From Agrobacterium tumefaciens (GTDB lineage Bacteria; Pseudomonadota; Alphaproteobacteria; Rhizobiales; Rhizobiaceae): a stretch of DNA of 64,000 bases. The notes beneath the pieces are model-generated. The model saw nothing but the letters and a program-made list of their open reading frames with translations. It did no database searches and was not told the DNA's origin. Positions 1 through 10,347 of this stretch are shown here, in pieces. The stretch is from positions 2,857,001-2,921,000 of the forward strand of contig NZ_CP039903.1 of the NCBI RefSeq assembly GCF_005221385.1, in the 5' to 3' direction. The translations under genes and the position numbers were made by a program. Position 1 is the first letter of the stretch. Each line of letters opens with the position of its first letter.

Positions 1-245
1 CCATCGCCTGGCGGGGGATTTTTTTCATCCTGCCCGCACCGATCTTTTTCGGCTTCACGGTCCGTGGATTGGGTTTCGTACCGGCACTGTTTTTCAGCGC
101 ACTTATCGCAGCCTTCGCCTCGCACAAGATGAGCCCGCTGATGGCCGTCGTTATCTCCGCGGCCATCACGGTCTTCTCCGTTGCTGTGTTCAATTATGGT
201 CTCGGCCTGCCATTCCAGCGCTTCGGCCCCTGGCTTAAATTTTGA
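1..245 (+). CDS. tctB: TctB family tripartite tricarboxylate transporter, small permease subunit (3' end only)
   Basis: The open frame enters from the left edge (first full codon at base 3) and ends at TGA 243-245, giving 80 residues. They are hydrophobic, with two or three membrane segments and an Arg-Gly break, as in the C-terminal half of the four-helix TctB subunit. The family role is the small membrane subunit of a secondary, sodium- or proton-driven carboxylate importer that works with TctA and a periplasmic TctC. The call rests mostly on tctA starting 9 bases downstream; the fragment alone would only say 'membrane protein'. TctC would lie left of the window. Confidence 0.75.
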   Translation, partial: IAWRGIFFILPAPIFFGFTVRGLGFVPALFFSALIAAFASHKMSPLMAVVISAAITVFSVAVFNYGLGLPFQRFGPWLKF

Positions 246-254
246 GGCGCCCCG

Positions 255-1760
255 ATGGATTTGCTTGATAATCTCGCTCTTGGTTTCGTCACCGCTTCGT
301 CGCTGGCAAACCTTTTTTTCTGCCTGATCGGCGTGTTGCTCGGCACCCTCATCGGCGTGTTGCCGGGCATCGGCGCAACGGCGACCATCGCCATGCTGCT
401 GCCGATCACCTTTCAGCTTGAGCCCGTCTCGTCGCTGATCATGCTCGCCGGTATTTATTATGGCGCGCAATATGGCGGCTCCACCACGGCCATCCTCATC
501 AATATGCCGGGGGAGTCCTCCTCCGCCGTGACTGCCATTGATGGTTACCAGATGGCGCGCAAGGGCAAAGCCGGCGCTGCACTTGCAATTGCCGCCATCG
601 GCTCGTTTTTTGCGGGTACGGTTTCCACCTTCCTCGTGGCAATCTTCGCGCCGCCTCTGACGGCAATCGCGCTGGAATTCGGTGCCGCTGAATATTTCTC
701 GCTGATGGTTGTCGGCCTTGTCTCGTCCATCGCGCTTGCCCATGGCTCCATCGTCAAGGCGCTGGCCATGGTCGTGCTCGGTCTGCTGCTCGGTCTGGTC
801 GGTACGGATATCTACAGCGGCACGCCGCGCTTCACCCTCGGCATCCGCGAATATGCCGATGGTCTGAACTTCGTTGCGGTCGCCGTGGGCGTGTTCGGCA
901 TTGCGGAAATCCTGCGCAATCTCGAGAATGAACGCACCCGGTCGGTGCTGATCGCCAAGGTCAGCAGCCTGATGCCGTCGAAGGAAGATTTCAAGCGTAT
1001 GATCGGCCCGGTGCTACGCGGCACGGTTATCGGCTCGGCTCTCGGCATCCTGCCGGGCGGTGGGGCAATTCTTGCGGCTTTTGCCTCCTACACGGTGGAA
1101 AAACGCGTCTCCAAGAACCCGGAAGAATTCGGGCATGGCGCGGTTGCCGGCGTTGCCGGTCCGGAATCGGCCAATAATGCCGGCGCGCAGACCTCCTTCA
1201 TCCCCCTGCTGACGCTTGGCATTCCTGCCAACCCGGTCATGGCGTTGATGATCGGTGCGATGATCATTCAGGGCATCGTGCCGGGTCCGAACGTTGCAAC
1301 CGAACAGCCGGCGCTGTTCTGGGGCATCATCGCCTCCATGTGGATCGGCAACCTGATGCTCGTCATCCTCAACCTGCCGCTGATCGGGCTGTGGGTGAAG
1401 CTCCTGACGGTGCCTTATTACGTGCTGTTCCCCATCATCATGGCCTTCTGCGCCATCGGGGTCTACAGCGTCAATTCCAACGTCTTTGATCTCTACGCCG
1501 TCGCCTTCTTCGGTTTCATCGGTTACGTGCTGGTAAAACTGCGCTGCGAGCCCGCTCCACTGCTTTTGGGCTTCGTTCTCGGGCCGCTGCTGGAGGAAAA
1601 CCTGCGTCGCGCCATGATTCTGTCGCGCGGCGATCCGACCACCTTCGTCACCCGGCCGATCAGCGCCACCCTGCTTTTCATCGCTCTGGCCGTGCTGATC
1701 GTCGTCTTCCTGCCAAGCGTGAAGAAGAAACGCGAAGAGGTTTTCGTGGAAGAAGACTGA
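255..1760 (+). CDS. tctA: TctA family tripartite tricarboxylate transporter, large permease subunit
   Basis: This 501-residue inner-membrane protein has about 11-12 hydrophobic segments, the usual length and pattern for TctA. The N-terminal glycine-rich stretch ([20 protein letters not shown], about residues 35-54) and the second one ([17 protein letters not shown], about 263-279) are the two repeated family signature regions. The segment with [19 protein letters not shown] (about residues 304-322) is also typical. TctA forms the transport path for citrate-like dicarboxylates or tricarboxylates delivered by a TctC binding protein. The substrate cannot be read from the sequence. The start ATG follows the tctB stop by 9 bases, so the two are co-transcribed. 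The C-terminus is charged and cytoplasmic. Confidence 0.93.
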   Translation: MDLLDNLALGFVTASSLANLFFCLIGVLLGTLIGVLPGIGATATIAMLLPITFQLEPVSSLIMLAGIYYGAQYGGSTTAILINMPGESSSAVTAIDGYQMARKGKAGAALAIAAIGSFFAGTVSTFLVAIFAPPLTAIALEFGAAEYFSLMVVGLVSSIALAHGSIVKALAMVVLGLLLGLVGTDIYSGTPRFTLGIREYADGLNFVAVAVGVFGIAEILRNLENERTRSVLIAKVSSLMPSKEDFKRMIGPVLRGTVIGSALGILPGGGAILAAFASYTVEKRVSKNPEEFGHGAVAGVAGPESANNAGAQTSFIPLLTLGIPANPVMALMIGAMIIQGIVPGPNVATEQPALFWGIIASMWIGNLMLVILNLPLIGLWVKLLTVPYYVLFPIIMAFCAIGVYSVNSNVFDLYAVAFFGFIGYVLVKLRCEPAPLLLGFVLGPLLEENLRRAMILSRGDPTTFVTRPISATLLFIALAVLIVVFLPSVKKKREEVFVEED

Positions 1761-1780
1761 ACAATATCAAAATGTGAGAC

Positions 1781-1810
1781 GCCGGCGATGGAAACATCGC
1801 CGGCTTTTTT
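1781..1810 (+). terminator. Rho-independent terminator after tctA
   Basis: A perfect 10-bp stem GCCGGCGATG/CATCGCCGGC with a GAAA loop is followed directly by TTTTTT, 20 bases after the tctA stop. This is a textbook intrinsic terminator closing the tct operon. Confidence 0.9.
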
Positions 1811-1908
1811 GTGTCTGGATCGGTTGCGACGAATTCGCTTCACGAAAGCGACATATGGTTGACTCACGCTCGTTTAAGCCCAAGGAAGGGCGGGAAAGAG
1901 AGGTCGAT

Positions 1909-2121
1909 ATGACGTCGGAAACCGAAAAACGGATCATTGCGCTCGAGGAGACGATCGCACATCAGGCAAAGACCATCGAGGAGCTGTCCGACCAGTTGAC
2001 GGAACAGTGGAAGGTGGTGGAGCAGACCCGCGCCAAGCTAGACCGCTTGACGGAAAGGTTCCTGAGCCTTGAGGAGCAGTCGCTGGACGCGCCTGCCATC
2101 ACCCGGCCACCGCACTACTGA
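1909..2121 (+). CDS. slyX: SlyX family protein
   Basis: This is a 70-residue acidic coiled-coil protein. Heptad-like hydrophobics run from residue 7 to about 55 (IIALEETIAHQAKTIEELS), and the C-terminus ends in PPHY, the SlyX hallmark. The biochemical role of SlyX is unknown; it was named from its position beside slyD in enterobacteria. I chose ATG 1909 because GGGAAAGAGAGG lies just upstream and the protein then has normal SlyX length. The frame stays open further upstream, but that part would read through the tctA terminator region. It is probably co-transcribed with the DUF924 gene 13 bases downstream. Confidence 0.85.
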   Translation: MTSETEKRIIALEETIAHQAKTIEELSDQLTEQWKVVEQTRAKLDRLTERFLSLEEQSLDAPAITRPPHY

Positions 2122-2134
2122 CAGGGAGCACCCG

Positions 2135-2686
2135 ATGAAAAACGACACAGTCGCACTTGCCGCCGAAATCACCAATTTCTGGAAAAAGGCCGGGCCGGAC
2201 AAATGGTTCGACAAGGATGCCGCTTTCGACAATCACTTTCACGACCGCTTCCGCGACGCCCATTTCGCTGCCGCACGGCGTGAACTGGATGGCTGGCTCG
2301 CGGGTGCGGAAAGCAGCCTCGCGCTGATGCTCCTTCTCGACCAGTTCCCGCGCAACTGCTTTCGTGGCACCGCCCATATGTATGCCACCGATCCGCTGGC
2401 ACGCCTGTTTGCCGATGAAGCCATACGCCGAGGTCACGATCAGGCAGTGAGCGAGGATTTACGCGTTTTCTTCTATCTGCCCTTTTCCCATGCGGAGGAT
2501 ATTGCGGCCCAGCAACGCGCCTGCGACCTGAACCAGCCCCTTGGCGGGCTTTATCTCCACCACGCCGAAGAACATCGCGATATCGTCGAACGTTTCGGCC
2601 GCTTTCCGCATCGCAACGACATATTGCTGCGGGAAACGACGCCGGAGGAACGGCAATATCTGGAGGAAGGCGGCTTTTCCGGCTGA
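2135..2686 (+). CDS. DUF924 family protein
   Basis: This 183-residue soluble protein has the DUF924 pattern. An N-terminal FW followed by GPDKWF (about residues 14-25) leads to the central LLLDQFPRNCFRGTAHMYATD motif region (about 67-88), then a helix-rich C-terminal half with the FYLPFSHAED segment. The fold is TPR-like helical and no enzymatic function is established for the family. ATG 2135 has the ribosome-binding sequence CAGGGAG 5-6 bases upstream. The gene ends just before a shared terminator facing dnaJ. Confidence 0.85.
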   Translation: MKNDTVALAAEITNFWKKAGPDKWFDKDAAFDNHFHDRFRDAHFAAARRELDGWLAGAESSLALMLLLDQFPRNCFRGTAHMYATDPLARLFADEAIRRGHDQAVSEDLRVFFYLPFSHAEDIAAQQRACDLNQPLGGLYLHHAEEHRDIVERFGRFPHRNDILLRETTPEERQYLEEGGFSG

Positions 2687-2698
2687 ATTTGAAATGAA

Positions 2699-2729
2699 AA
2701 CGCCGCCAGTCCCGAAGAATGGCGGCGTT
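2699..2729. terminator. Bidirectional terminator between the DUF924 gene and dnaJ
   Basis: A 10-bp inverted repeat AACGCCGCCA/TGGCGGCGTT has a 11-base loop. The flanking A-run (left) and T-rich bases (right) suit termination from both converging genes. Confidence 0.75.
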
Positions 2730-2754
2730 ATTAATTGGACGTAGCCGGTGGTAA

Positions 2755-3888
2755 TCAGCCGTCGAAGAATTCCTTCATCCGGGCAAAGAAGCCGGTTGAT
2801 TCCGGATTGTTCTCCTTGGAGGAGAGCTGTTCGAATTCCTGCAACAGCTCGCGCTGACGCTTGCTGAGCTTCTGCGGCGTCTCGATCTGGATCTGAATGT
2901 AGAGATCACCCGTCTGCGCCGAACGCAGCACCGGCATGCCCTTGCCCTTCAGGCGGAACTGCTTGCCCGGCTGGGTGCCTTCCGGAACCGTGACGCGCGA
3001 CTTCGTACCGTCGAGCGTCGTGACATCAAAGGTGCCGCCAAGCGCTGCCGTCGTCATCGAAATCGGCACGGTGCAATAAAGATCGGCACCGTCGCGCTGG
3101 AAGAACTCATGCGGTCGCACGGACAGGAAGATATAAAGATCGCCTGCCGGGCCGCCACGCATGCCGGCCTCGCCTTCACCCTGTAGACGAATGCGCGTGC
3201 CATCCTCGATGCCCGAGGGAATGTTGACCGAAAGCGAACGCTCTTCCGTCACACGGCCCTGACCATGGCACTTGCCGCACGGATCGGAAATCGTCTGGCC
3301 GCGACCATGGCAGGTCGGGCAGGTGCGCTCCACCGAGAAGAAGCCCTGTGCGGCGCGCACGCGACCGGAACCCTGACAGGTGGCGCAGGTCTTGGGCTGG
3401 GTGCCGGGTTTGGCGCCCGAGCCGGAACAGACGTCGCAGGTAATCGAGGTCGGAACCCTGATCTGCGCCGTCTTGCCGGCGAAGGCTTCCTCCAGCGTGA
3501 TTTCCATATTGTAACGAAGATCGGCCCCGCGCTCGCGCCCGCCGGAAGAGCGGCGCGCACGACCGCCACCCATCATCTCACCGAAAATGTCTTCGAAGAT
3601 ATCGGAGAAGCCGCCATTGGCGAAACCGCCGCCGCCCATGCCACCGCCACCCATGCCGCCATTTTCAAACGCGGCGTGGCCGAAACGGTCATAGGCCGCA
3701 CGCTTTTGCGGATCCTTCAGCGTTTCATAGGCCTCGTTGATTTCCTTGAATTTCCGTTCGGAATCAGCATCGTCAGGGTTTTTGTCCGGATGGAATTTCA
3801 TCGCGAGTTTGCGGAAGGCGCTTTTCAGCTCTTTTTCGTCCGCGGTCTTGCTGACGCCAAGTGTTTCGTAAAAGTCTGCTTTCGCCAT
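2755..3888 (-). CDS. dnaJ: Chaperone protein DnaJ (Hsp40)
   Basis: This 377-residue type I J-protein stimulates the DnaK ATPase and delivers unfolded clients to it. The N-terminal J domain (residues 1-70) contains the HPD motif in [19 protein letters not shown] glycine/phenylalanine-rich linker (about 73-115) follows. The zinc-finger domain carries all four CxxCxGxG repeats ([32 protein letters not shown]). The C-terminal substrate-binding domains end at about residue 375. It lies 90 bases downstream of dnaK on the same strand, so it is most likely expressed from the dnaK heat-shock promoter. Confidence 0.98.
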   Translation of the reverse strand: MAKADFYETLGVSKTADEKELKSAFRKLAMKFHPDKNPDDADSERKFKEINEAYETLKDPQKRAAYDRFGHAAFENGGMGGGGMGGGGFANGGFSDIFEDIFGEMMGGGRARRSSGGRERGADLRYNMEITLEEAFAGKTAQIRVPTSITCDVCSGSGAKPGTQPKTCATCQGSGRVRAAQGFFSVERTCPTCHGRGQTISDPCGKCHGQGRVTEERSLSVNIPSGIEDGTRIRLQGEGEAGMRGGPAGDLYIFLSVRPHEFFQRDGADLYCTVPISMTTAALGGTFDVTTLDGTKSRVTVPEGTQPGKQFRLKGKGMPVLRSAQTGDLYIQIQIETPQKLSKRQRELLQEFEQLSSKENNPESTGFFARMKEFFDG

Positions 3889-3978
3889 TAAGATAACAAG
3901 CCCCGCAAATGGATTTCCGGCTGCACGTCGGCAGCCGGATATCTTGCATGTATAGACAGGAGACTAAAAGTCACGCGA

Positions 3979-5883
<1,905 letters not shown>

Positions 5884-5979
5884 GCTCTTCTCTCCTTGAA
5901 GCGAGCTGCCGGAACCCCGTGAGGCATTCTTGTGGCAACTCCTTGACTTGGATTTGCAACATTCGCTGCAGTTCTGCGG

Positions 5980-6011
5980 CGTATATAAGGAGCGATTTTT
6001 CCTGCTGCAAG
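5980..6011 (-). promoter_or_regulatory. Sigma-32 type heat-shock promoter of dnaK
   Basis: On the minus strand the sequence reads CTTG, 18 bases, then CTTATATACG. This matches every fixed position of the alphaproteobacterial RpoH consensus as I remember it (CTTG-N17/18-CYTATNTNNG). It would place transcription start about 90 bases upstream of the dnaK ATG. No CIRCE element (TTAGCACTC inverted repeat) is present in 5884-6190, which fits RpoH rather than HrcA control. Outside this promoter I see no other feature in the 307-base stretch between dnaK and the tRNA gene. Confidence 0.8.
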
Positions 6012-6190
6012 GCGCAAGAGAGGGGTAAGCGCAGCAAAAAGCGCAGGAAACCTCAGTCTGTGCAGAAGCATAGCCATCAACGCTTGCGGAAACGGGAAAA
6101 CGCGACTTTGACGCTATGCGTGGCCGGGTATCCTGAAGATATATCCGGTAATGGCTTGGAGCAACGCCGGCGGCTAAAGATGAGGTGAAA

Positions 6191-6280
6191 TGGCGGACAG
6201 GGTGGGATTCGAACCCACGGTACGCTTTCACGCACACACGCGTTCCAGGCGTGCGCCTTAAACCACTCGGCCACCTGTCC
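6191..6280 (-). tRNA. tRNA-Ser (anticodon GGA)
   Basis: This 90-base class II tRNA includes an encoded 3' CCA. Acceptor arms GGACAGG and CCTGTCC pair. The D arm contains GCCGAGTGG. The anticodon stem CACGC/GCGTG closes a CTGGAAC loop with anticodon GGA. A long variable arm (GTGCGTGAAAGCGTAC region) is typical of tRNA-Ser. The T arm has GTGGGTTCGAATCCCAC. It reads UCC/UCU serine codons. Confidence 0.97.
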
Positions 6281-6331
6281 TTTTTTCAAATCTGCATGTT
6301 TTGAAGAATGCAAATCACTGGAACGGCGCGA

Positions 6332-6359
6332 TATATACCGATGAATTCGCAGGGATCAA
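6332..6359 (-). promoter_or_regulatory. Candidate sigma-70 promoter of tRNA-Ser
   Basis: On the minus strand TTGATC, 16 bases, then TATATA. This would start transcription about 40-45 bases before the tRNA. It is a sequence match only. Confidence 0.4.
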
Positions 6360-6500
6360 CACGAATCTGACAGTTTTTTGAAATGTCGGCAATTTCCTGC
6401 ATTTCGATGCGGTTGCAAACGGGTTTTACCGCCTTTATCGATGCGCTATATGTTTCAAAACATGTCCGTTGAAGAGACGGACCACAACCGAGGTGTCCGG

Positions 6501-6818
6501 ATGAAAGCTTTTTTGCGGTTTTTGAGCTTTCTTCTCCTTCTCGCGGCGGTTTTTCTGGGTGTGCTTGATTCGATCCGCTCGGTTTCCACGTCCTCGGTCA
6601 ATATTACCGGCATCCTGTCCGTCTGGAATTATCTTCTTCCTGCCTCGCGCACCATGGTGGAAGCCGCCGTGGGTCACTATATTCACCCTGAAGCGTGGCG
6701 CTTCATTGAAAACGCGCTGTCGGCGCTGCCCGCATTTGCTTTTTTCCTCGTCCTGTCCCTGCTTTGCTGGATGGCCGGTTACAGGAAGCACAAGGCGATG
6801 AGGCGCTTGCCGGTCTGA
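6501..6818 (+). CDS. Small hypothetical membrane protein
   Basis: This predicted 105-residue protein has two clear hydrophobic segments, about residues 5-22 (FLRFLSFLLLLAAVFLGVLD) and 73-93 (ALPAFAFFLVLSLLCWMAGY). A soluble loop of about 50 residues lies between them, and the tail is basic (RKHKAMRR). This gives two transmembrane helices with the loop probably periplasmic. I do not recognise a named family. The start at ATG 6501 is preceded by a purine-rich GAGGTGTCCGG; the frame is open further upstream with no better signal. It stands alone between tRNA-Ser and msrA, and coding bias resembles its neighbours. Confidence 0.65.
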   Translation: MKAFLRFLSFLLLLAAVFLGVLDSIRSVSTSSVNITGILSVWNYLLPASRTMVEAAVGHYIHPEAWRFIENALSALPAFAFFLVLSLLCWMAGYRKHKAMRRLPV

Positions 6819-6894
6819 TTTTTCAGCCTGAACGACCTTGCGCCCGCAGTTGTGAACCATGAGAAGCGGCGATATTGGCCGCACGGAGGTCCCG

Positions 6895-7545
6895 ATGTTC
6901 CTGTTCGATACGCTTTCAAAAAAGACGACGATGCCGACCGAAGAGACGGCTCTGCCGGGTCGTGAAGAGGCGCTCGTCGTGCCGGAGAACCATTTCGTCA
7001 ATGGTCGGCCGTTGAAAGGCCCTTATCCAGACGGTTTGGAAATCATCTATCTCGGCATGGGCTGCTTCTGGGGCGCGGAGCGGTTGTTCTGGCAGACGCC
7101 GGGCGTTTGGGTGACGGCGGTGGGTTATGCCGGCGGCTTTACAGAGAATCCGACCTATCAGGAGACGACGACCGGCCAGACGGGCCACGCCGAAGTCGTG
7201 AAGGTCGTCTATGATCCGGCTGTGATCTCGTTGTCGGGCCTGCTGAGGATATTCTTCGAGGAGCATGATCCGACCCAGGGGATGCGGCAGGGCAACGATG
7301 TTGGCACGACCTATCGTTCGACAATATATGCGACGACCGAAGGCCAGCTGCAGCAGGCGCAAAAGGCGCGCGACACTTTTCAGCAGGCGCTGGAGGCGGC
7401 AGGCCATGGACGGGCCATCACCACCGAAATCGGGCCGCTTGAAACATTTTATTATGCTGAGGACTATCATCAGCAATATCTTGCCAAGAACCCGGGTGGC
7501 TACTGCGGCTTGAGGGGAACCGGCGTAAGCTGCAATATCGACTAG
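6895..7545 (+). CDS. msrA: Peptide-methionine (S)-S-oxide reductase MsrA
   Basis: This 216-residue enzyme reduces the S-epimer of methionine sulfoxide in proteins and free methionine, using thioredoxin. The catalytic motif is [13 protein letters not shown] (about residues 54-66), with the nucleophilic Cys of GCFWG. YAGG, the Thr/Glu-rich [10 protein letters not shown] segment and [21 protein letters not shown] are all typical. A resolving cysteine region is present near the C-terminus ([13 protein letters not shown]). ATG 6895 is favoured by CGGAGG 8 bases upstream and gives the common long form of rhizobial MsrA. It is probably monocistronic. Confidence 0.95.
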   Translation: MFLFDTLSKKTTMPTEETALPGREEALVVPENHFVNGRPLKGPYPDGLEIIYLGMGCFWGAERLFWQTPGVWVTAVGYAGGFTENPTYQETTTGQTGHAEVVKVVYDPAVISLSGLLRIFFEEHDPTQGMRQGNDVGTTYRSTIYATTEGQLQQAQKARDTFQQALEAAGHGRAITTEIGPLETFYYAEDYHQQYLAKNPGGYCGLRGTGVSCNID

Positions 7546-7683
7546 ATTTTTTGCAGGTCGCCCCGGTGGAAAGACCAAAAAAGCGCCAGATAAAAGTTTT
7601 TCCACCGGGTCAAAAAAACCGGATGAATTTTTCATTGAGCCATGCAAGGATATGAGGCAAGCACAGCCGGTATAACGGTTGGC

Positions 7684-7724
7684 GGTTCCGCAGACATTCC
7701 CGGTAAACGGGATTGCGGGAGGAC
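7684..7724 (+). other. Structured 5' leader of the nucleoside transporter operon (function unknown)
   Basis: Within the 214-base msrA-bmp gap, nested arms can pair: GGT/ACC outside, CCGCA/TGCGG in the middle, and TCCCG/CGGGA around a GTAAA loop. A GGAGG lies inside the right arm. It sits about 36 bases before the transporter ATG. I compared it with the purine riboswitch core and see no convincing match, so this is only a folded leader of unknown role. Confidence 0.35.
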
Positions 7725-7759
7725 CCTTATAATATCAATTGCAACAACAGGGCTGCACA

Positions 7760-8752
7760 ATGAAAAAATCCCTTCTGACGCTGTTTGCGCTTGCCGCAAT
7801 GTCGGCTTCCGCGCTCGCTGCGGATGTCAAGCCGGCGCTGGTTTATGGCACGGGCGGCAAGTTCGACAAGTCGTTCAACGAAGCCGCTGCGGCCGGCGCT
7901 GAAAAGTTCAAGGCGGAAACGGGCATCGAGTACCGTGACTTCGAGCCGACCAGCGACACGCAGGGCGAACAGGCCATCCGCAACTTCGCCAGCAAGGGCT
8001 TCAACCCCGTCATCGCCGTGTCCTTCGCCTGGACCTCGGCCATGGAAAAGGTTGCAGCCGAATTCCCCGACACCAAATTCGTGATTGTCGATTCCGTTGT
8101 CGAACTGCCGAATGTCCGCTCCGTCGTCTATAAGGAGCATGAAGGTTCCTACCTCGTCGGTCTGCTGGCGGGCATGGCTTCCAAGACCGGCAAGGTCGGC
8201 TTCATCGGCGGCATGGATATTCCGCTGATCCGTAAGTTTGCCTGTGGTTATGCCCAGGGCGCCAAGGCGGCCAACGACAAGATCGAAGTCTTCCAGAACA
8301 TGACCGGCACCACGGGTGCTGCCTGGAACGATCCGGTGCGCGGCGGCGAACTCACCAAGAACCAGATCGACCAGGGTGCGGACGTGATCTACGCGGCAGC
8401 CGGTGCGACCGGTATCGGCGTGCTGCAGACCGCCGCCGACAACAAGAAGTTCTCGATCGGCGTCGATTCCAACCAGAACCACCTGCATCCGGGTTCCGTT
8501 CTGACCTCCATGGTCAAGCGCGTCGATCTGGCAGTCTATAATGCCTATAAGGATACCAAGGACGACAAGTTCACCCCCGGTATCGTGGCGCTCGGCGTCA
8601 AGGAAGACGGCGTGGCCTATGCGCTTGATGACAACAACAAGGCCCTGATCACGCCTGAGATGATTGCTGCCGTGGACAAGGCGAAGGCCGACATCATTGC
8701 CGGTACCATCAAGGTTCATGACTATATGGCGGACAATTCCTGCCCGAAATGA
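7760..8752 (+). CDS. BMP family ABC transporter substrate-binding protein (nucleoside)
   Basis: This 330-residue periplasmic protein has a clean signal peptide ending ALA-ADVKP near residue 22. The mature part begins with the BMP/Med family pattern: VYGTGGKFDKSFNEAAAAGA, FASKGFNPVIAVSF, and GKVGFIGGMDIPLIRKFACGY. That family binds purine or pyrimidine nucleosides. The downstream ATPase, two permeases and nucleoside catabolic enzymes support a nucleoside substrate. ATG 7760 follows CAGGG by about 7 bases and begins MKKSLL, a natural signal-peptide start. A hairpin after the gene would let it be made in excess over the membrane parts. Confidence 0.93.
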   Translation: MKKSLLTLFALAAMSASALAADVKPALVYGTGGKFDKSFNEAAAAGAEKFKAETGIEYRDFEPTSDTQGEQAIRNFASKGFNPVIAVSFAWTSAMEKVAAEFPDTKFVIVDSVVELPNVRSVVYKEHEGSYLVGLLAGMASKTGKVGFIGGMDIPLIRKFACGYAQGAKAANDKIEVFQNMTGTTGAAWNDPVRGGELTKNQIDQGADVIYAAAGATGIGVLQTAADNKKFSIGVDSNQNHLHPGSVLTSMVKRVDLAVYNAYKDTKDDKFTPGIVALGVKEDGVAYALDDNNKALITPEMIAAVDKAKADIIAGTIKVHDYMADNSCPK

Positions 8753-8767
8753 TATGATATGTAACTG

Positions 8768-8801
8768 GGGCGCATGATGAATTTTCATCTTGCGCCCTTT
8801 T
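8768..8801 (+). terminator. Intra-operon hairpin after the substrate-binding protein gene
   Basis: A 7-bp GC-rich stem GGGCGCA/TGCGCCC, extended inside by ATGA/TCAT, is followed by TTTTC. It lies between the binding-protein gene and the ATPase gene of one operon, so it probably acts as a partial terminator or 3' mRNA stabiliser. Confidence 0.65.
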
Positions 8802-8834
8802 CATATCCAGCCTTCGGAGAGGTTAGGTTTGAGT

Positions 8835-10340
8835 ATGGATCCTGCAATCGAGCTCGTGGGCATCGACAAGAAATTCGGTGCCGTTCACGCCAACAAGAAT
8901 ATCAATCTGACCGTCGCCAAGGGCACGATCCACGGCATCATCGGGGAAAATGGCGCCGGAAAATCGACATTGATGTCGATCCTCTATGGTTTTTACCAGG
9001 CAGATGCTGGCGAAATCCGGGTAAACGGCGCTCCCGTTGCGATCCGTGACAGTCAGGCCGCGATCAGTGCGGGTATCGGCATGGTGCATCAGCACTTCAT
9101 GCTTGTGGAAAATTTCACCGTGCTTGAAAACGTCATGCTGGGTGCGGAGGGCGGCGCATTGCTGGCCAGGGGCAGGGCCGGAGCGCGCAAGGAGCTGAAG
9201 CGTCTGGAGGATGATTACGGGCTGGAAGTCGATCCGGATGCGGTGATCGAAGAACTGCCTGTTGGTCTGCAGCAGCGCGTCGAAATCCTCAAGGCCATGT
9301 ATCGTGGCGCCGAAATCCTGATCCTCGATGAGCCGACCGGCGTTCTGACGCCGGCTGAGGCCGATCACCTTTTCAAGATCCTCGGCGTTCTGCGTGAGCA
9401 GGGCAAGACCATCATCCTCATCACGCACAAGCTGCGCGAAATCATGGCGATCACGGACTCCGTCTCCGTCATGCGCCGCGGCGAAATGGTGGCAACCCGC
9501 AAGACCTCCGAGACCAGCGTCGAGGAACTGGCAGAACTGATGGTTGGCCGGCGCGTGCTGCTGCGGGTGGAAAAGGGCGAGACGACGCCGGGCGATGTTC
9601 TCCTCTCCATCCGCAATCTCACCGTCAAGGACAGCCGCGGCGTCACCATGGTGGATGATGTGTCGCTGGACGTCCGTGCCGGTGAAATCGTCGGCATCGC
9701 CGGGGTCGCCGGCAATGGTCAATCGGAACTGCTGGAAGCCATCGCCGGCATACGCAAACCATCTTCGGGCGAGATATGGGTGGATGGCCAGAAGGTGGAC
9801 CGTCCCGATCCGGCGATCCTGCGCAAACTTGGTTTGGCGCATATCCCGGAAGACCGCCATCATATGGGCCTGGTGTTGAAATTCGAGGAATATGAAAACT
9901 CCATCCTCGGCTATCACCATGACGAGCGTTACGGCAGGGGACCTTTCCTGAACCCTGAGGCCATCCGTAAGGATGCCGTCGAAAAGATCGAGAAATATGA
10001 CATCCGCCCGCCGAACCCTCATTTGAAGACCGCGAATTTTTCCGGTGGCAATCAGCAGAAGATCGTCGTTGCGCGCGAAATCGAACGTGATCCGAAGATG
10101 CTGATCATCGGCCAGCCGACTCGCGGTGTGGATATCGGCGCCATTGAATTCATCCATCGCCGCATCATCGAAATGCGCGATGCCGGCAAGGCGATCTTGC
10201 TGGTTTCGGTCGAACTCGATGAAATCCGTTCCCTTTCGGACCGGATCATGGTCATGTTCGCCGGCCGTGTCGTTGGAGAAAAAACGGCGGAAGCCGAAGA
10301 ACAGACGCTGGGCCTGATGATGGCCGGCATCGCCGCATGA
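8835..10340 (+). CDS. Nucleoside ABC transporter, double-domain ATP-binding protein
   Basis: This 501-residue tandem ATPase resembles the sugar/nucleoside (RbsA-like, YufO-type) ATPases. The first nucleotide-binding domain (residues about 5-240) has Walker A GENGAGKST and Walker B EILILDEPTGVLTP. The second (about 260-500) has a degenerate Walker A GVAGNGQSE and a signature NFSGGNQQKIVVARE with Walker B MLIIGQPTRGVD. This asymmetry is normal for the family. ATG 8835 is annotated here, but TTG 8829 sits at better spacing (6 bases) from GGAGAGG, so the protein may start two residues earlier. It powers the two permeases that follow. Confidence 0.94.
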   Translation: MDPAIELVGIDKKFGAVHANKNINLTVAKGTIHGIIGENGAGKSTLMSILYGFYQADAGEIRVNGAPVAIRDSQAAISAGIGMVHQHFMLVENFTVLENVMLGAEGGALLARGRAGARKELKRLEDDYGLEVDPDAVIEELPVGLQQRVEILKAMYRGAEILILDEPTGVLTPAEADHLFKILGVLREQGKTIILITHKLREIMAITDSVSVMRRGEMVATRKTSETSVEELAELMVGRRVLLRVEKGETTPGDVLLSIRNLTVKDSRGVTMVDDVSLDVRAGEIVGIAGVAGNGQSELLEAIAGIRKPSSGEIWVDGQKVDRPDPAILRKLGLAHIPEDRHHMGLVLKFEEYENSILGYHHDERYGRGPFLNPEAIRKDAVEKIEKYDIRPPNPHLKTANFSGGNQQKIVVAREIERDPKMLIIGQPTRGVDIGAIEFIHRRIIEMRDAGKAILLVSVELDEIRSLSDRIMVMFAGRVVGEKTAEAEEQTLGLMMAGIAA

Positions 10341-10347
10341 GGCATGA

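Noticed and set aside
5884..6237. In-frame extension of dnaK to about 752 residues
   Set aside because: It would read through the heat-shock promoter and the tRNA-Ser gene. The conserved [12 protein letters not shown] start with a ribosome-binding site lies at 5883.
7640..7759. Purine riboswitch in front of the nucleoside transporter
   Set aside because: The region folds, but the conserved purine riboswitch junction and loop sequences are not there.
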